Positions 12,308-21,052 of a stretch of 64,000 bases of DNA are shown here, piece by piece. Numbering within the stretch: position 1 is the first letter of the stretch; every line of letters begins with the position of its first letter. This DNA comes from Microbacterium oryzae (GTDB taxonomy: Bacteria; Actinomycetota; Actinomycetes; Actinomycetales; Microbacteriaceae): positions 366,570 to 430,569 of the forward strand of contig NZ_JAUEPM010000002.1 of the NCBI RefSeq assembly GCF_030406385.1. Direction: 5' to 3'. A program made the position numbers and the translations under genes. Under the pieces are notes generated by a model. That model had not been told where the DNA came from. It worked only from the letters and a program-made list of their open reading frames with translations, and did no database searches.

Positions 12308-12355
12308 GCCGGTCCCGGATGGCCCCGGGCCATCCGGGACCGGCCTCCTGCTTTT
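12308..12355 (+). terminator. Strong hairpin between rpsG and fusA (attenuator or terminator)
   Basis: A perfect 17-bp inverted repeat (12308-12324 with 12328-12344) with a 3-nt loop is followed by CTCCTGCTTTT. Its place inside the str operon suggests partial termination or mRNA processing that separates ribosomal-protein and EF-G expression, rather than full termination. Confidence 0.7.
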
Positions 12356-12383
12356 CTCTCTCCACACGTAAGGAAGAACGCTA

Positions 12384-14498
12384 GTGGCACAAGACGTGCT
12401 CACCGACCTCAAGAAGGTCCGCAACATCGGCATCATGGCGCACATCGATGCCGGTAAGACCACGACGACCGAGCGCATCCTGTTCTACACGGGCGTCAAC
12501 CACAAGATCGGCGAGACCCACGACGGCGGTGCGACCACCGACTGGATGGAGCAGGAGCAGGAGCGTGGTATCACCATCACCTCCGCCGCCGTGACGTGCT
12601 TTTGGGACAAGAACCAGATCAACATCATCGACACCCCCGGTCACGTGGACTTCACCGTCGAGGTGGAGCGCTCGCTCCGCGTCCTCGATGGCGCTGTCGC
12701 CGTCTTCGACGGCAAGGAGGGCGTCGAGCCCCAGTCCGAGACCGTGTGGCGTCAGGCTGACAAGTACAACGTCCCCCGCATCTGCTTCGTCAACAAGATG
12801 GACAAGCTCGGCGCGGACTTCTACTTCACGGTCGACACGATCATCAACCGCCTGAAGGCGAAGCCGCTCGTGCTGCAGCTTCCCATCGGCGCGGAGAACG
12901 ACTTCCTCGGTGTCATCGACCTCGTCGAGATGCGTGCGCTCACGTGGCCCGGCGACGCCAAGGGCGACGTGACCATGGGTGCCAAGTACGAGACCGGCGA
13001 GATCCCCGCCGAACTCGCCGACAAGGCTGCCGAGTACCGCGAGAAGCTCCTCGAGACCGTCGCCGAGTCCGACGACGTGCTCCTCGAGAAGTACTTCGGT
13101 GGCGAAGAGCTGACGATCGAAGAGGTCAAGGGCGCCATCCGCAAGATGACGATCGCCTCCGAGGTCTACCCGGTCCTCTGCGGCTCGGCGTTCAAGAACC
13201 GCGGCGTGCAGCCGATGCTCGACGCGGTCGTCGACTACCTCCCTTCGCCCCTCGACGTGCCGGCCATCGAGGCCCACGACCCGAAGAACGAAGAGACGAT
13301 CATCGAGCGTCACGCTGACCGCGAGGAGCCGTTCGCTGCTCTCGCGTTCAAGGTCGTCACGCACCCCTTCTTCGGTCGTCTGACCTACATCCGCGTCTAC
13401 TCGGGTCACCTCGACTCGGGTGCGCAGGTCGTCAACTCGACCAAGGGCAAGAAGGAGCGCATCGGGAAGATCTTCCAGATGCACGCCAACAAGGAGAACC
13501 CGGTCGACTCGGTCACCGCCGGCCACATCTACGCGGTCATCGGTCTGAAGGACACCACCACCGGTGACACCCTCTCCGACCCGGCGAACCAGGTCGTCCT
13601 CGAGTCGATGACGTTCCCGGAGCCGGTCATCGAGGTCGCGATCGAGCCGAAGACGAAGGCTGACCAGGAGAAGCTCGGCCTGGCCATCCAGAAGCTCGCC
13701 GAAGAGGACCCGACGTTCCGCGTCGAGAACAACGCCGAGACCGGCCAGACGGTCGTCAAGGGCATGGGCGAGCTGCACCTCGACATCCTCGTGGACCGCA
13801 TGAAGCGCGAGTTCAAGGTCGAGGCGAACGTCGGCAAGCCGCAGGTGGCGTACCGCGAGACGATCCGCAAGGCCGTCGAGCGTCACGACTACACGCACAA
13901 GAAGCAGACCGGTGGTTCGGGTCAGTTCGCGAAGATCCAGTTCGCGATCGAGCCGCTCGAGGTCACGGCGGACAAGACGTACGAGTTCGAGAACAAGGTC
14001 ACCGGTGGCCGCATCCCGCGCGAGTACATCGAGCCCACCAACCAGGGCTTCCAGGACGCCATGAACGTCGGCGTCGTCGCGGGCTACCCCATGGTCGGCG
14101 TGAAGGCGATCCTCATCGATGGCGCGTCGCACGACGTCGACTCCTCGGAGATGGCGTTCAAGATCGCCGGCTCGATGGGCTTCAAGGAGGCCATCCGCAA
14201 GGCGAGCCCCGTCATCCTCGAGCCGCTCATGGCGGTTGAGGTGCGTACTCCCGAGGAGTACATGGGCGACGTCATCGGCGACCTGAACTCGCGTCGTGGC
14301 CAGGTGCAGTCGATGGAGGACGCTCAGGGTGTGAAGGTCGTCAAGGCCCTCGTCCCGCTCTCGAGCATGTTCGGCTACATCGGCGACCTGCGTTCGAAGA
14401 CCTCCGGCCGTGCCGTCTACTCCATGGAGTTCGACAGCTACGCCGAGGTCCCGAAGGCCGTGGCCGAGGAAATCGTCCAGAAGGGCAAGGGCGAGTAA
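12384..14498 (+). CDS. fusA: Elongation factor G
   Basis: 704 residues, full length. It is the translational GTPase that drives ribosomal translocation and, with RRF, recycling. The G domain shows [14 protein letters not shown] (P-loop), the switch-I block [17 protein letters not shown] and NKMD. Domains II-V follow, with [10 protein letters not shown] in domain IV and a complete domain V ending [14 protein letters not shown]. The start is GTG with AAGGAA about 10 nt upstream. It follows rpsG after an 88-bp spacer containing the 17-bp hairpin. A second hairpin separates it from tuf. Confidence 0.98.
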   Translation: MAQDVLTDLKKVRNIGIMAHIDAGKTTTTERILFYTGVNHKIGETHDGGATTDWMEQEQERGITITSAAVTCFWDKNQINIIDTPGHVDFTVEVERSLRVLDGAVAVFDGKEGVEPQSETVWRQADKYNVPRICFVNKMDKLGADFYFTVDTIINRLKAKPLVLQLPIGAENDFLGVIDLVEMRALTWPGDAKGDVTMGAKYETGEIPAELADKAAEYREKLLETVAESDDVLLEKYFGGEELTIEEVKGAIRKMTIASEVYPVLCGSAFKNRGVQPMLDAVVDYLPSPLDVPAIEAHDPKNEETIIERHADREEPFAALAFKVVTHPFFGRLTYIRVYSGHLDSGAQVVNSTKGKKERIGKIFQMHANKENPVDSVTAGHIYAVIGLKDTTTGDTLSDPANQVVLESMTFPEPVIEVAIEPKTKADQEKLGLAIQKLAEEDPTFRVENNAETGQTVVKGMGELHLDILVDRMKREFKVEANVGKPQVAYRETIRKAVERHDYTHKKQTGGSGQFAKIQFAIEPLEVTADKTYEFENKVTGGRIPREYIEPTNQGFQDAMNVGVVAGYPMVGVKAILIDGASHDVDSSEMAFKIAGSMGFKEAIRKASPVILEPLMAVEVRTPEEYMGDVIGDLNSRRGQVQSMEDAQGVKVVKALVPLSSMFGYIGDLRSKTSGRAVYSMEFDSYAEVPKAVAEEIVQKGKGE

Positions 14499-14519
14499 TC
14501 GCCTGAGCCATCTAGGCTC

Positions 14520-14549
14520 GCCGGGGTCGGCTGCGAAGTCGGCCCCGGC
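14520..14549 (+). terminator. Hairpin after fusA
   Basis: Arms GCCGGGGTCGG and CGGCCCCGGC surround a short loop 22 bp after fusA, followed by CTGATCAAAA. The lack of a T-run makes it a weak or partial terminator. Confidence 0.5.
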
Positions 14550-14579
14550 ACTGATCAAAACTTCATAACGAGTCTCTAC

Positions 14580-14625
14580 TAGACTGACAACATCCCCGGA
14601 AGTCCCGGTCGCAATCCAGCGACCG
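14580..14625 (+). promoter_or_regulatory. Candidate tuf -10 box and leader hairpin
   Basis: TAGACT (14580-14585) is a plausible -10 box with no clear -35. It is followed 20 nt later by a perfect 7-bp hairpin CGGTCGC-AATCCA-GCGACCG (14606-14625) in the presumed tuf leader. The site would give tuf its own transcript as well as any readthrough from fusA. Confidence 0.4.
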
Positions 14626-14658
14626 TGGTCTTCACATGACCGTCCTGAGGAGGACCCA

Positions 14659-15852
14659 GTGGCTAAGGCCAAGTTCGAGCGCACCAAGCCGCACGTGAAC
14701 ATCGGAACGATCGGTCACGTCGACCACGGCAAGACCACGCTCACCGCGGCGATCTCGAAGGTGCTCGCCGACAAGTACCCGTCGGCCACCAACGTCCAGC
14801 GCGACTTCTCGTCGATCGACTCCGCTCCCGAGGAGCGCCAGCGCGGCATCACGATCAACATCTCGCACGTCGAGTACGAGACGCCCAAGCGTCACTACGC
14901 TCACGTCGACGCCCCTGGTCACGCTGACTACATCAAGAACATGATCACCGGTGCCGCCCAGATGGACGGCGCGATCCTCGTGGTCGCCGCGACCGATGGT
15001 CCCATGGCTCAGACGCGCGAGCACGTGCTGCTCGCCAAGCAGGTCGGCGTTCCCTACCTGCTCGTCGCGCTGAACAAGTCGGACATGGTCGACGACGAGG
15101 AGATCCTGGAGCTCGTCGAGCTCGAGGTTCGCGAGCTCCTCTCGTCGCAGGACTTCGACGGCGACAACGCTCCCGTCGTCCGCGTCTCGGGCCTCAAGGC
15201 TCTCGAGGGCGACGCCGAGTGGGTCGAGAAGATCGTCGAGCTCATGGACGCCGTCGACGAGTCGATCCCCGACCCGGTGCGTGACAAGGACAAGCCGTTC
15301 CTCATGCCCATCGAGGACGTCTTCACGATCACCGGTCGTGGAACCGTCGTCACGGGCCGCGCCGAGCGTGGCACCCTCGCGATCAACTCCGAGGTCGAGA
15401 TCGTCGGCATCCGCGCGACGCAGAAGACCACGGTCACCGGTATCGAGATGTTCCACAAGCAGCTCGACGAGGCCTGGGCCGGCGAGAACTGCGGTCTCCT
15501 GCTCCGTGGCCTCAAGCGCGAGGACGTCGAGCGCGGGCAGGTCGTCGTGAAGCCGGGTTCGGTCACCCCTCACACCAACTTCGAGGGCACCGCGTACATC
15601 CTCTCCAAGGACGAGGGTGGGCGTCACAACCCCTTCTACACGAACTACCGCCCGCAGTTCTACTTCCGCACCACGGACGTCACCGGCGTCATCTCGCTGC
15701 CTGAGGGCACCGAGATGGTCATGCCCGGCGACACCACGGACATGACGGTGGAGCTCATCCAGCCCATCGCCATGGAAGAGGGCCTCGGCTTCGCGATCCG
15801 TGAGGGTGGCCGCACCGTCGGCGCCGGCACGGTGACCAAGATCATCAAGTAA
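14659..15852 (+). CDS. tuf: Elongation factor Tu
   Basis: 397 residues, full length; it is the GTPase that delivers aminoacyl-tRNA to the ribosome. It shows [11 protein letters not shown] (P-loop), [12 protein letters not shown] (switch I), DAPGHADY (the Ala-for-Cys form usual in actinobacteria) and NKSDMVDD. The beta-barrel domains follow, ending [15 protein letters not shown]. The start is GTG with GAGGAGGA 6-7 nt upstream. It is preceded by a 160-bp spacer with its own putative promoter and followed by a clear terminator. Confidence 0.98.
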   Translation: MAKAKFERTKPHVNIGTIGHVDHGKTTLTAAISKVLADKYPSATNVQRDFSSIDSAPEERQRGITINISHVEYETPKRHYAHVDAPGHADYIKNMITGAAQMDGAILVVAATDGPMAQTREHVLLAKQVGVPYLLVALNKSDMVDDEEILELVELEVRELLSSQDFDGDNAPVVRVSGLKALEGDAEWVEKIVELMDAVDESIPDPVRDKDKPFLMPIEDVFTITGRGTVVTGRAERGTLAINSEVEIVGIRATQKTTVTGIEMFHKQLDEAWAGENCGLLLRGLKREDVERGQVVVKPGSVTPHTNFEGTAYILSKDEGGRHNPFYTNYRPQFYFRTTDVTGVISLPEGTEMVMPGDTTDMTVELIQPIAMEEGLGFAIREGGRTVGAGTVTKIIK

Positions 15853-15873
15853 GTTCTTCGAACTCGCTTCGTC

Positions 15874-15904
15874 AGCGGGGTCGCCCTTCGGGGCGGCCCC
15901 GCTT
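15874..15904 (+). terminator. Intrinsic terminator of tuf
   Basis: Arms AGCGGGGTCGCC and GGCGGCCCCGCT flank a CTTC-type loop and are followed by TTTCG, 20 bp after the stop codon. Confidence 0.8.
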
Positions 15905-15921
15905 TCGTGTACCCGTCGTCC

Positions 15922-16232
15922 CGGGCGTTGAGCGAGCGGATCCGTCGGACGTTGAGCGAGCGGAGCGAGTCGAAACGACGTGAGCCGTCGTTGGGACCGG
16001 GTCACGGCGTTTCGTCTCCCTCGCTGGCGCTCGGTCGCTCAACGTCCGGGAGGGGCCTTCCCCGCCCCCGGTCGTTGAGCGAGCGGAGCGAGTCGAAACG
16101 ACGTGAGCCGTCGTCGGGACTGGGGTCGGGTGCGGCGTTTCGTCTCCCTCGCTGGCGCTCGGTCGCTCAACGTCCGGGAGGGGAGGGCCGTCTCCTTCTC
16201 GGACGTTGAGCGAGCGAAGCGAGACGAAACGG
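15922..16232. repeat. Palindromic repeat cluster, GAGCGGAGCGAGTCG subtype
   Basis: A short half arm near 15922 is followed by two full hairpins (15947-16050 and 16070-16178) and a single left arm at 16201-16232. The outer arms match the family at 10.5 kb, but the inner arm reads GAGCGGAGCGAGTCGAAACG and the right side CTCCCTCGCTGGCGCTCGG. This is a subtype shared by both local copies and not by the other clusters. The array fills most of the tuf to aldo/keto reductase spacer. Confidence 0.93.
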
Positions 16233-16278
16233 CTGTCAACCCTTTGAAGCCATCCGCCCTCGCCTCTAGGAAGGAAGC

Positions 16279-17115
16279 ATGACGATCCCCACATGGACTG
16301 CACATGGCGGACTCGAGCTGCCGGTTCTCGGCTTCGGCACCTACGGCTTGAAGGGCGCAGATGGCGCGGATGCCGTCGCTCGCGCCGTCGAGAAGGGCTA
16401 CCGGCTGATCGACTCCGCGTTCAATTACGAGAACGAGGGGACGGTGGGGGAGGGTGTGCGCCGCTCCGGCATCGACCGCGACGAGCTCATCGTCACGTCG
16501 AAGCTCGAGGGACGCCATCAGGAACGCGATGCGGCCATCCCGTCGATCGAGGAGAGCGTCTACCGGACCGGCCTGGGCCACCTCGACCTGCTGCTCATCC
16601 ACTGGCCGAACCCGAAGACCGACAAGTACGTCGAGGCGTGGCAGGCGCTCATCGAGGCGCGCGACGCCGGCATCGTGAAGGCGATCGGCGTCTGCAACTT
16701 CCTGCCCGAGCACCTCGAGCGGCTCGTGCGCGAGACCGGCGAGTTGCCGCAGGTGAACCAGATCGAGATGCACCCGCACTTCCCGCAGGAGGAGTGCATT
16801 CGGTTCAACGCCGAGCACGGCATCCTCACCGAGGCGTGGAGCCCGCTGGGGCGCGAGACCGGCATCCTCGAGGACGAGGTGATCGTCGACATCGCGCGCA
16901 AGCACGACGTCACCCCCGGGCAGACGGTGCTGGCGTGGGCCATCGCGCGGGGCGCCATCCCGATTCCGAAGGCTGCGAGCGACAAGCGTCAGCTGGAGAA
17001 CCTGGGGGCGCTCGAGGTCGAGCTGGTCGAGGAGGAGATCGCGGCGATCACCGCGCTGGGGCGCCCGGATGGCCGTCTGGCCGACCAGGATCCTGCCGAG
17101 TACGAGGAGTTCTGA
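16279..17115 (+). CDS. Aldo/keto reductase
   Basis: 278 residues, a typical single-domain (beta/alpha)8 NADPH-dependent oxidoreductase acting on aldehydes or ketones in the cytoplasm. The catalytic tetrad is complete: Asp45, Tyr50 (IDSAFNYENE), Lys75 (TSKLEG) and His108 (LLIHWP). The C-terminal cofactor signature IPIPKAASDKRQLEN is also present. The sequence is closest in style to 2,5-diketo-D-gluconate reductase-like enzymes (AKR5 group), though the substrate cannot be read from sequence. AGGAAGGA lies 5 nt before the ATG. The gene stands alone behind a repeat cluster. Confidence 0.93.
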   Translation: MTIPTWTAHGGLELPVLGFGTYGLKGADGADAVARAVEKGYRLIDSAFNYENEGTVGEGVRRSGIDRDELIVTSKLEGRHQERDAAIPSIEESVYRTGLGHLDLLLIHWPNPKTDKYVEAWQALIEARDAGIVKAIGVCNFLPEHLERLVRETGELPQVNQIEMHPHFPQEECIRFNAEHGILTEAWSPLGRETGILEDEVIVDIARKHDVTPGQTVLAWAIARGAIPIPKAASDKRQLENLGALEVELVEEEIAAITALGRPDGRLADQDPAEYEEF

Positions 17116-17129
17116 GGTGAGCGGAGCGT

Positions 17130-17166
17130 TTGACATGAGCTGTGTCATCTGTGACACTTATGACAT
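17130..17166. promoter_or_regulatory. TGACA/TGTCA repeat cluster upstream of the HTH gene
   Basis: Four pentamers occur within 36 bp: TGACA (17131), TGTCA (17143), TGACA (17152) and TGACA (17161). The middle two form the dyad TGTCA-TCTG-TGACA, and TTGACA at 17130 could be a -35 box. The cluster lies about 120 bp before the excisionase-like regulator, so it may be its operator. Confidence 0.35.
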
Positions 17167-17282
17167 GCGCACCCGCCGACGACGGTGACCGTTCCCGTCA
17201 ATCGTACCCATTCGCCCTAGGGCACCGGGCCGCGATAGTTGCGGCACACACGCACACCACCTGACGATAGAGGCAATTCGCC

Positions 17283-17675
17283 ATGCCCAAACTCGACGCT
17301 TCGAGCGTGCCTACAACCGAGATAGCCATCCTTGAGGAGACTCAAGACAAGTTGCCCGTGGGTAATCTGCGCACTGCGCTTGAGATGCTCTCTCATGCCC
17401 TTCGGGGAGGTGAGGACATGTTCGTCATCAAGCAACATGAGACGCTCACGCCCTCCGAAGCTGCCGGTCTGCTGGGCCTCAGCCGTACGCATCTTTACAA
17501 AATCCTCGACTCCGGGGCAATCCCGCACTACGTCGTTGGATCGCGCGACCGTCGCATCGTCGCCACTGACCTGCTTGCTTACCGGGCGCGCATGTTTGAA
17601 GCGCAGAAGCGCGTAGCCGAGAGCAGAGCGCACGCGGATGAGGCCGACCACCTCGCCCTTGACGAGTTCGATTAA
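17283..17675 (+). CDS. Excisionase-family helix-turn-helix protein
   Basis: 130 residues. The second half (about 53-105) is a MerR/excisionase-type helix-turn-helix: LTPSEAAGLLGLSRTHLYKI, then the wing HYVVGSRDRRIVATDLLAYRARM, which is the arrangement of HTH_17 proteins. The N-terminal ~50 residues are a helical extension. GAGG lies 9 nt before ATG. Proteins of this type often pair with a downstream toxin or effector. Here the next gene, 36 bp away, is a DUF3039-like protein with its own leaderless-type promoter. It is probably a small regulator or antitoxin-like protein; its DNA target is unknown. Confidence 0.8.
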   Translation: MPKLDASSVPTTEIAILEETQDKLPVGNLRTALEMLSHALRGGEDMFVIKQHETLTPSEAAGLLGLSRTHLYKILDSGAIPHYVVGSRDRRIVATDLLAYRARMFEAQKRVAESRAHADEADHLALDEFD

Positions 17676-17699
17676 CGCTCATCTGTCGGATGTCGTTCG

Positions 17700-17705
17700 T
17701 ATGCT
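17700..17705 (+). promoter_or_regulatory. Leaderless-type -10 box TATGCT
   Basis: TATGCT is followed by exactly 6 nt and the ATG of the DUF3039-like gene, giving that gene its own start point although it closely follows the HTH gene. Confidence 0.5.
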
Positions 17706-17711
17706 GGGTAG

Positions 17712-18791
17712 ATGGGAAGATCCAGACGAGTGACGCTCCGATGCGCTGCGGAAGATTTCGCGCAGGACTGGACAACCTCGGCTGACCTCGTTGCCGTGCA
17801 AAGACTGCGCGAACTCGTGCAGCAGCGCCTCTGCGATGAGGTCGGCGACTCCGCGATCTCTCGTCATCTCATCCAAATGCCGCCGATGTGTCGGCTCGGC
17901 CATCCCCTCATTCGGGCGTTCGACGATCAGTTCAGCGGCGAGGACGACGGTGACCACCTTCGCCAGTCAATTAAGTCGGTGAAAGACCGCCAATGGTTGA
18001 AGCAGACGTTTGGCACGCGTTGGCGCGGCGCGGCGGTCATTCTTGCTGACGAAGATGGGGTGGAGACGGTGTGGCTCGGGGCGGCGGGCTACCACCGTGC
18101 GGGTTCCCCAGAAGACTTCTACGCGCGATTTTCAGTGGACTGCGCCGCTGGGTCGGACGGGTTCCTCCCTAGGGAGGAGGACCGAGTCCTCCGGGCCGTC
18201 GAGAACAAGGTTGCCCGGCTCGGCGCCTGGAAACTTCAACTTCACCTAACCTCCCTCCTCCTCCTGCACAGCGCGCTGCAGGCCGAGGAAGTCCCGTACA
18301 CGGTTGACGTGAGAAGCCCCGACGGCAGTGAGCTTCTGCAAATGGAGATGACCGTGGTGTCGTCGATGTTGCGGGGGGCCATCGTGAAGGAGCTTCTCGT
18401 GGTGTTAAGCCCGTCCGGATGGGAGAAAGCGACTCTCCGCGAAATAGCTAGCCGCGTCGTCTGTACCGCAATAGACCCGAACATGGAGGCCTGGAAGGAC
18501 GCCCCGCTGGATGGGCCGGCGATGTCCCATTGGACAGCTATTACCGAGAGCGCGATCTCGCAGGCTAGAGCTGCTGCAGAGTCTGGGGAGATCCACGAGG
18601 ACGCACGTCCCGGCGAAGTTCGCCTCGGCACCATCGCGCACTACGCGCCTCGCGACAGCCTCACCCGCTCCACCGTGGAAGGGGAAGCTGTGCGCGCGAT
18701 GTGCGGCCACTGGTTCGTGCCGACGGCAGACCACGAACACCTCCCGCGATGCGCCACTTGCCACGACAACTATGAGAAGCTCCCCACCTGA
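17712..18791 (+). CDS. Protein with DUF3039-like zinc-binding C-terminus
   Basis: 359 residues. The last ~55 (from about 306) read IAHYAPRDSLTRS, then an AMCGHWFVP block and CATCHDNYEKL. These place His310, Cys331, Cys347 and Cys350 as probable zinc ligands and match the pattern of stand-alone actinobacterial DUF3039 proteins. The first ~300 residues are not recognised. They contain a helical N-terminus, a Trp-rich segment around residue 100 and the conserved-looking block RAVENKVARLGAWKLQLH. There is no signal peptide or membrane helix, so it is cytoplasmic. Its base composition is lower in GC than its neighbours, suggesting acquisition together with the HTH gene. Role unknown. Confidence 0.75.
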   Translation: MGRSRRVTLRCAAEDFAQDWTTSADLVAVQRLRELVQQRLCDEVGDSAISRHLIQMPPMCRLGHPLIRAFDDQFSGEDDGDHLRQSIKSVKDRQWLKQTFGTRWRGAAVILADEDGVETVWLGAAGYHRAGSPEDFYARFSVDCAAGSDGFLPREEDRVLRAVENKVARLGAWKLQLHLTSLLLLHSALQAEEVPYTVDVRSPDGSELLQMEMTVVSSMLRGAIVKELLVVLSPSGWEKATLREIASRVVCTAIDPNMEAWKDAPLDGPAMSHWTAITESAISQARAAAESGEIHEDARPGEVRLGTIAHYAPRDSLTRSTVEGEAVRAMCGHWFVPTADHEHLPRCATCHDNYEKLPT

Positions 18792-19017
18792 GCGAAAGTC
18801 GCCCTTCTAGGCGTACTCGCTGTTGCGGCGGCCCTTGCGCCCGGAACGAAGACCAGAATCAATGTAACCACCCGTCGATAGTTCGCTTGTTCGCCGCCTC
18901 CGAAACCGCCCTCAGGGTCGTCTCGGTCGCGGAGGTAGCGGAAAAGGTCCTGCGCACCCGCTTGCCAGGACGGGCGTCTAGGGTCGAGGTCAACGTCCGC
19001 GCCATGAGGAGGTCCTG

Positions 19018-19686
19018 ATGACCGACGCACTCGGCCCCAAGCCGCCCCGCAGCCGCGCCCGCCTGTGGATCGCCACGCTGCTGCTCGCCCTCTACGCCGG
19101 CTTCGTGGCCGTCGTCACGCTCTGGCCAGACCCCAGCGATCTCGAGTTCGACAGCATCTCGGATCGGGTGCTGAGCGTGCTCTACCGATTCGGCATTCCC
19201 GAGTGGTTCGGCTTCGACGAGCTCGAGTTCACCGCCAACATCGGGATGTTCATCCCGCTCGGGTTCTTCCTCGGCCTGGCCCTGCCGCGTCGGGCCTGGT
19301 GGCTCGCGCTCTTCCTCGTGCCGGCGTACTCGGGCTTCATCGAGTGGACGCAGGCGACGAGCCTGGAGTCGCGGGTGTCGAGCATCCTCGACGTGTTCGC
19401 GAACACCGCGGGCGGCTACGTCGGCATCCTGCTCGCCATGACGATGCGGGCGATGATCTACGCCCGCGACCGCCGCATCATCGCCCGTGCGATCTGGGAG
19501 CGCGATGCGGAGATCCTCCATGCGCGCCAGCACCCGCTGCCGCAGCAGCCCGGCCGCGTGCAGCAGCCCGGCCATCCGGTGCAGCAGCAGACCTGGCGCG
19601 AGCCGGACGACGCGACCCGCATCTTCGATCAGCGCCCGACCTGGCAGGACCCGCGCGACGCTCCCACGGAGCGCCTGCCCTTCTGA
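19018..19686 (+). CDS. VanZ-family membrane protein
   Basis: 222 residues with about four membrane helices. The family pattern is visible: VTLWPDP after the first helix, NIGMFIPLGFFLGL, then the acidic FIEWTQATSLESRVSSILDVFANTAGGYVGIL region. The VanZ-like family includes the teicoplanin-resistance protein VanZ, but most chromosomal members have no proven role; some are linked to phosphatidate or envelope glycan changes. A Gln/Arg-rich cytosolic tail follows the last helix (from about residue 150). GAGGAGGT lies 5 nt before ATG. It is convergent with the MarR gene, with no gap. Confidence 0.88.
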   Translation: MTDALGPKPPRSRARLWIATLLLALYAGFVAVVTLWPDPSDLEFDSISDRVLSVLYRFGIPEWFGFDELEFTANIGMFIPLGFFLGLALPRRAWWLALFLVPAYSGFIEWTQATSLESRVSSILDVFANTAGGYVGILLAMTMRAMIYARDRRIIARAIWERDAEILHARQHPLPQQPGRVQQPGHPVQQQTWREPDDATRIFDQRPTWQDPRDAPTERLPF

Positions 19687-20208
19687 TCAGTCCTCGTCGG
19701 CCGGGTCGCCCGCGGCTGCCTCGCCGACGGCGTCGGCCATCCCGACGAGGAAGCGGGCGACGACGCCGCGCTCCTGCTCGTCCATGCCGTCGACGAGTGC
19801 GAGCATGCGCTGGTGCACGGGGCCGAGGGTCTCGCGCACCTCCGCGTCGCTGCTCGCAGTCGGCACGACGATGCCCGCGCGGCGATCGGTGGGGTGCGCT
19901 TCGCGCTTCGCATGGCCGTCGCGCTCAAGCCGGTCGATGAGGGCCGTGACCGAAGCGGTGGAGATGTCGAGCGTGCGGGCCAGGTCGACGGCGCGCACGA
20001 CCCGTCCGGCACGCTGCTCACGCAGCAGGTGGCGCAACGCGAGGAGGTCGGTCTCGTTCATCCGCATCGAGGCCCGGGTGCGGGCGCGCATGGCGGTCTC
20101 CGCCGCGCGATAGCGGCGCAGGAGGTTCAGAACGTCGACGGTCGTCGCGCCGCCGTCGGTGTCGGGGTACCAGTAGCCGGATGCGGTGGGTTCGGTGGAC
20201 GTCGCCAT
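19687..20208 (-). CDS. MarR-family regulator, copy 1
   Basis: 173 residues from ATG at 20208; the frame continues upstream, but only this start follows the stop of the preceding small gene (5 bp away) with AGGAGG in range. It has an N-terminal tag SGYWYPDTDGG, a dimerisation helix, and a winged helix with LARTLDISTASVTALIDRLERDGHAKREAHPTDRRA, the classic MarR recognition helix and DR wing. It is a close paralog of the regulator encoded at 21041-21574: both share YWY near the N-terminus and RTR-SMRM before the HTH. It is probably a repressor of nearby genes or of an efflux or detoxification gene; the ligand is unknown. Confidence 0.9.
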   Translation of the reverse strand: MATSTEPTASGYWYPDTDGGATTVDVLNLLRRYRAAETAMRARTRASMRMNETDLLALRHLLREQRAGRVVRAVDLARTLDISTASVTALIDRLERDGHAKREAHPTDRRAGIVVPTASSDAEVRETLGPVHQRMLALVDGMDEQERGVVARFLVGMADAVGEAAAGDPADED

Positions 20209-20213
20209 GCGTT

Positions 20214-20441
20214 CTACTTCGCCTCCTGGAGGAGCGCTTCTCGCGCAAGTCGTTCTGCCGTGCCGTCTTCGACGCCGGACGGGACGACGCGCAGCAGCCC
20301 GCCGGTCATCGCCTCGTTCTCCGAGTAGGCGATCTCCTCGATTCGCCACAGGGGCACCGCGGGGAAGCGGTCCGCGAGGCGCGAGACCATCTCCTGGTAC
20401 AGGACGTATCCCGCTTCATCAGGTGCAAAGCTCGTCGTCAT
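20214..20441 (-). CDS. Small protein (75 aa) upstream of MarR copy 1
   Basis: 75 residues from ATG at 20441, chosen over upstream starts because AGGAAGG precedes it at 4-5 nt. The sequence begins MTTSFAPDEAGYVLYQEM and ends ERLAREALLQEAK. It is soluble and mainly helical, with no recognisable domain. It ends 5 bp before the MarR copy 1 start, so the two are co-transcribed and the MarR Shine-Dalgarno lies inside its 3' end. It may be a modulator of that regulator (inference from linkage only). Confidence 0.65.
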   Translation of the reverse strand: MTTSFAPDEAGYVLYQEMVSRLADRFPAVPLWRIEEIAYSENEAMTGGLLRVVPSGVEDGTAERLAREALLQEAK

Positions 20442-20596
20442 CGCCCTTCCTCTCGCGTCGGCGTCCATCCAGCTTCTCACCTTCCGTGACGGGAAAAGTC
20501 CAGATCCGGAGAAGGTTCGACGTGCGTGTATCAAGGTCGTCTAGTAAGGTTGCTCGTAATGGGCGACATGAGTGGACGGCAGGTGAGGATCACCGG

Positions 20597-21052
20597 ATGA
20601 ATCACGAGACCGAGGATGGCCTGATCCGCGCCATCGAAGACCTCCGTCGAGCGGAGGCTCGGCTCGCCCGCAGGAGGCTGGCGAGCCGCTCCCTCAGCGA
20701 ACTCGACCTGACGGCCATCCGCATCGTCGTCGATGCCGCGAGCGAGGGCCGCGAGCTGACGCCGACCGAGATCGCGGAGACGCTGCAGGTGAGCAGTGCG
20801 TCGATCACCGCGGTGCTGCGGCGTCTGGAGGACGCGGGCTACGCGGATCTCCGCGCGAACCCCGCCGATCGCCGTTCGAAGTTCGTCGTCGCCACCGAAG
20901 CGGGCCGGTCGTTGGATGACCCCGTCGCGGACAGTGTCACGCGCGCGGCGGTCGATCTCACCGAAGCCGAGCGGATGGTCGTTGCGGCGTTCCTGTGCCG
21001 TGTCACGGAGGAGATCGACGCGGCCCTTCAGCCGGAGCTCTCACGCGGCTGA
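20597..21052 (+). CDS. MarR-family regulator, copy 2
   Basis: 151 residues from ATG at 20597, preceded by AGGTGAGG. The helix-turn-helix is LTPTEIAETLQVSSASITAVLRRLEDAGYADLRANPADRRS with the usual DRRS wing. It lacks the N-terminal YWY tag of the other two MarR proteins and is only distantly related to them. It is divergent from the 20214-20441 gene across a 155-bp spacer containing TAGTAA (20542), and its 3' end overlaps the oppositely directed MarR copy 3 by 12 bp. Confidence 0.88.
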   Translation: MNHETEDGLIRAIEDLRRAEARLARRRLASRSLSELDLTAIRIVVDAASEGRELTPTEIAETLQVSSASITAVLRRLEDAGYADLRANPADRRSKFVVATEAGRSLDDPVADSVTRAAVDLTEAERMVVAAFLCRVTEEIDAALQPELSRG

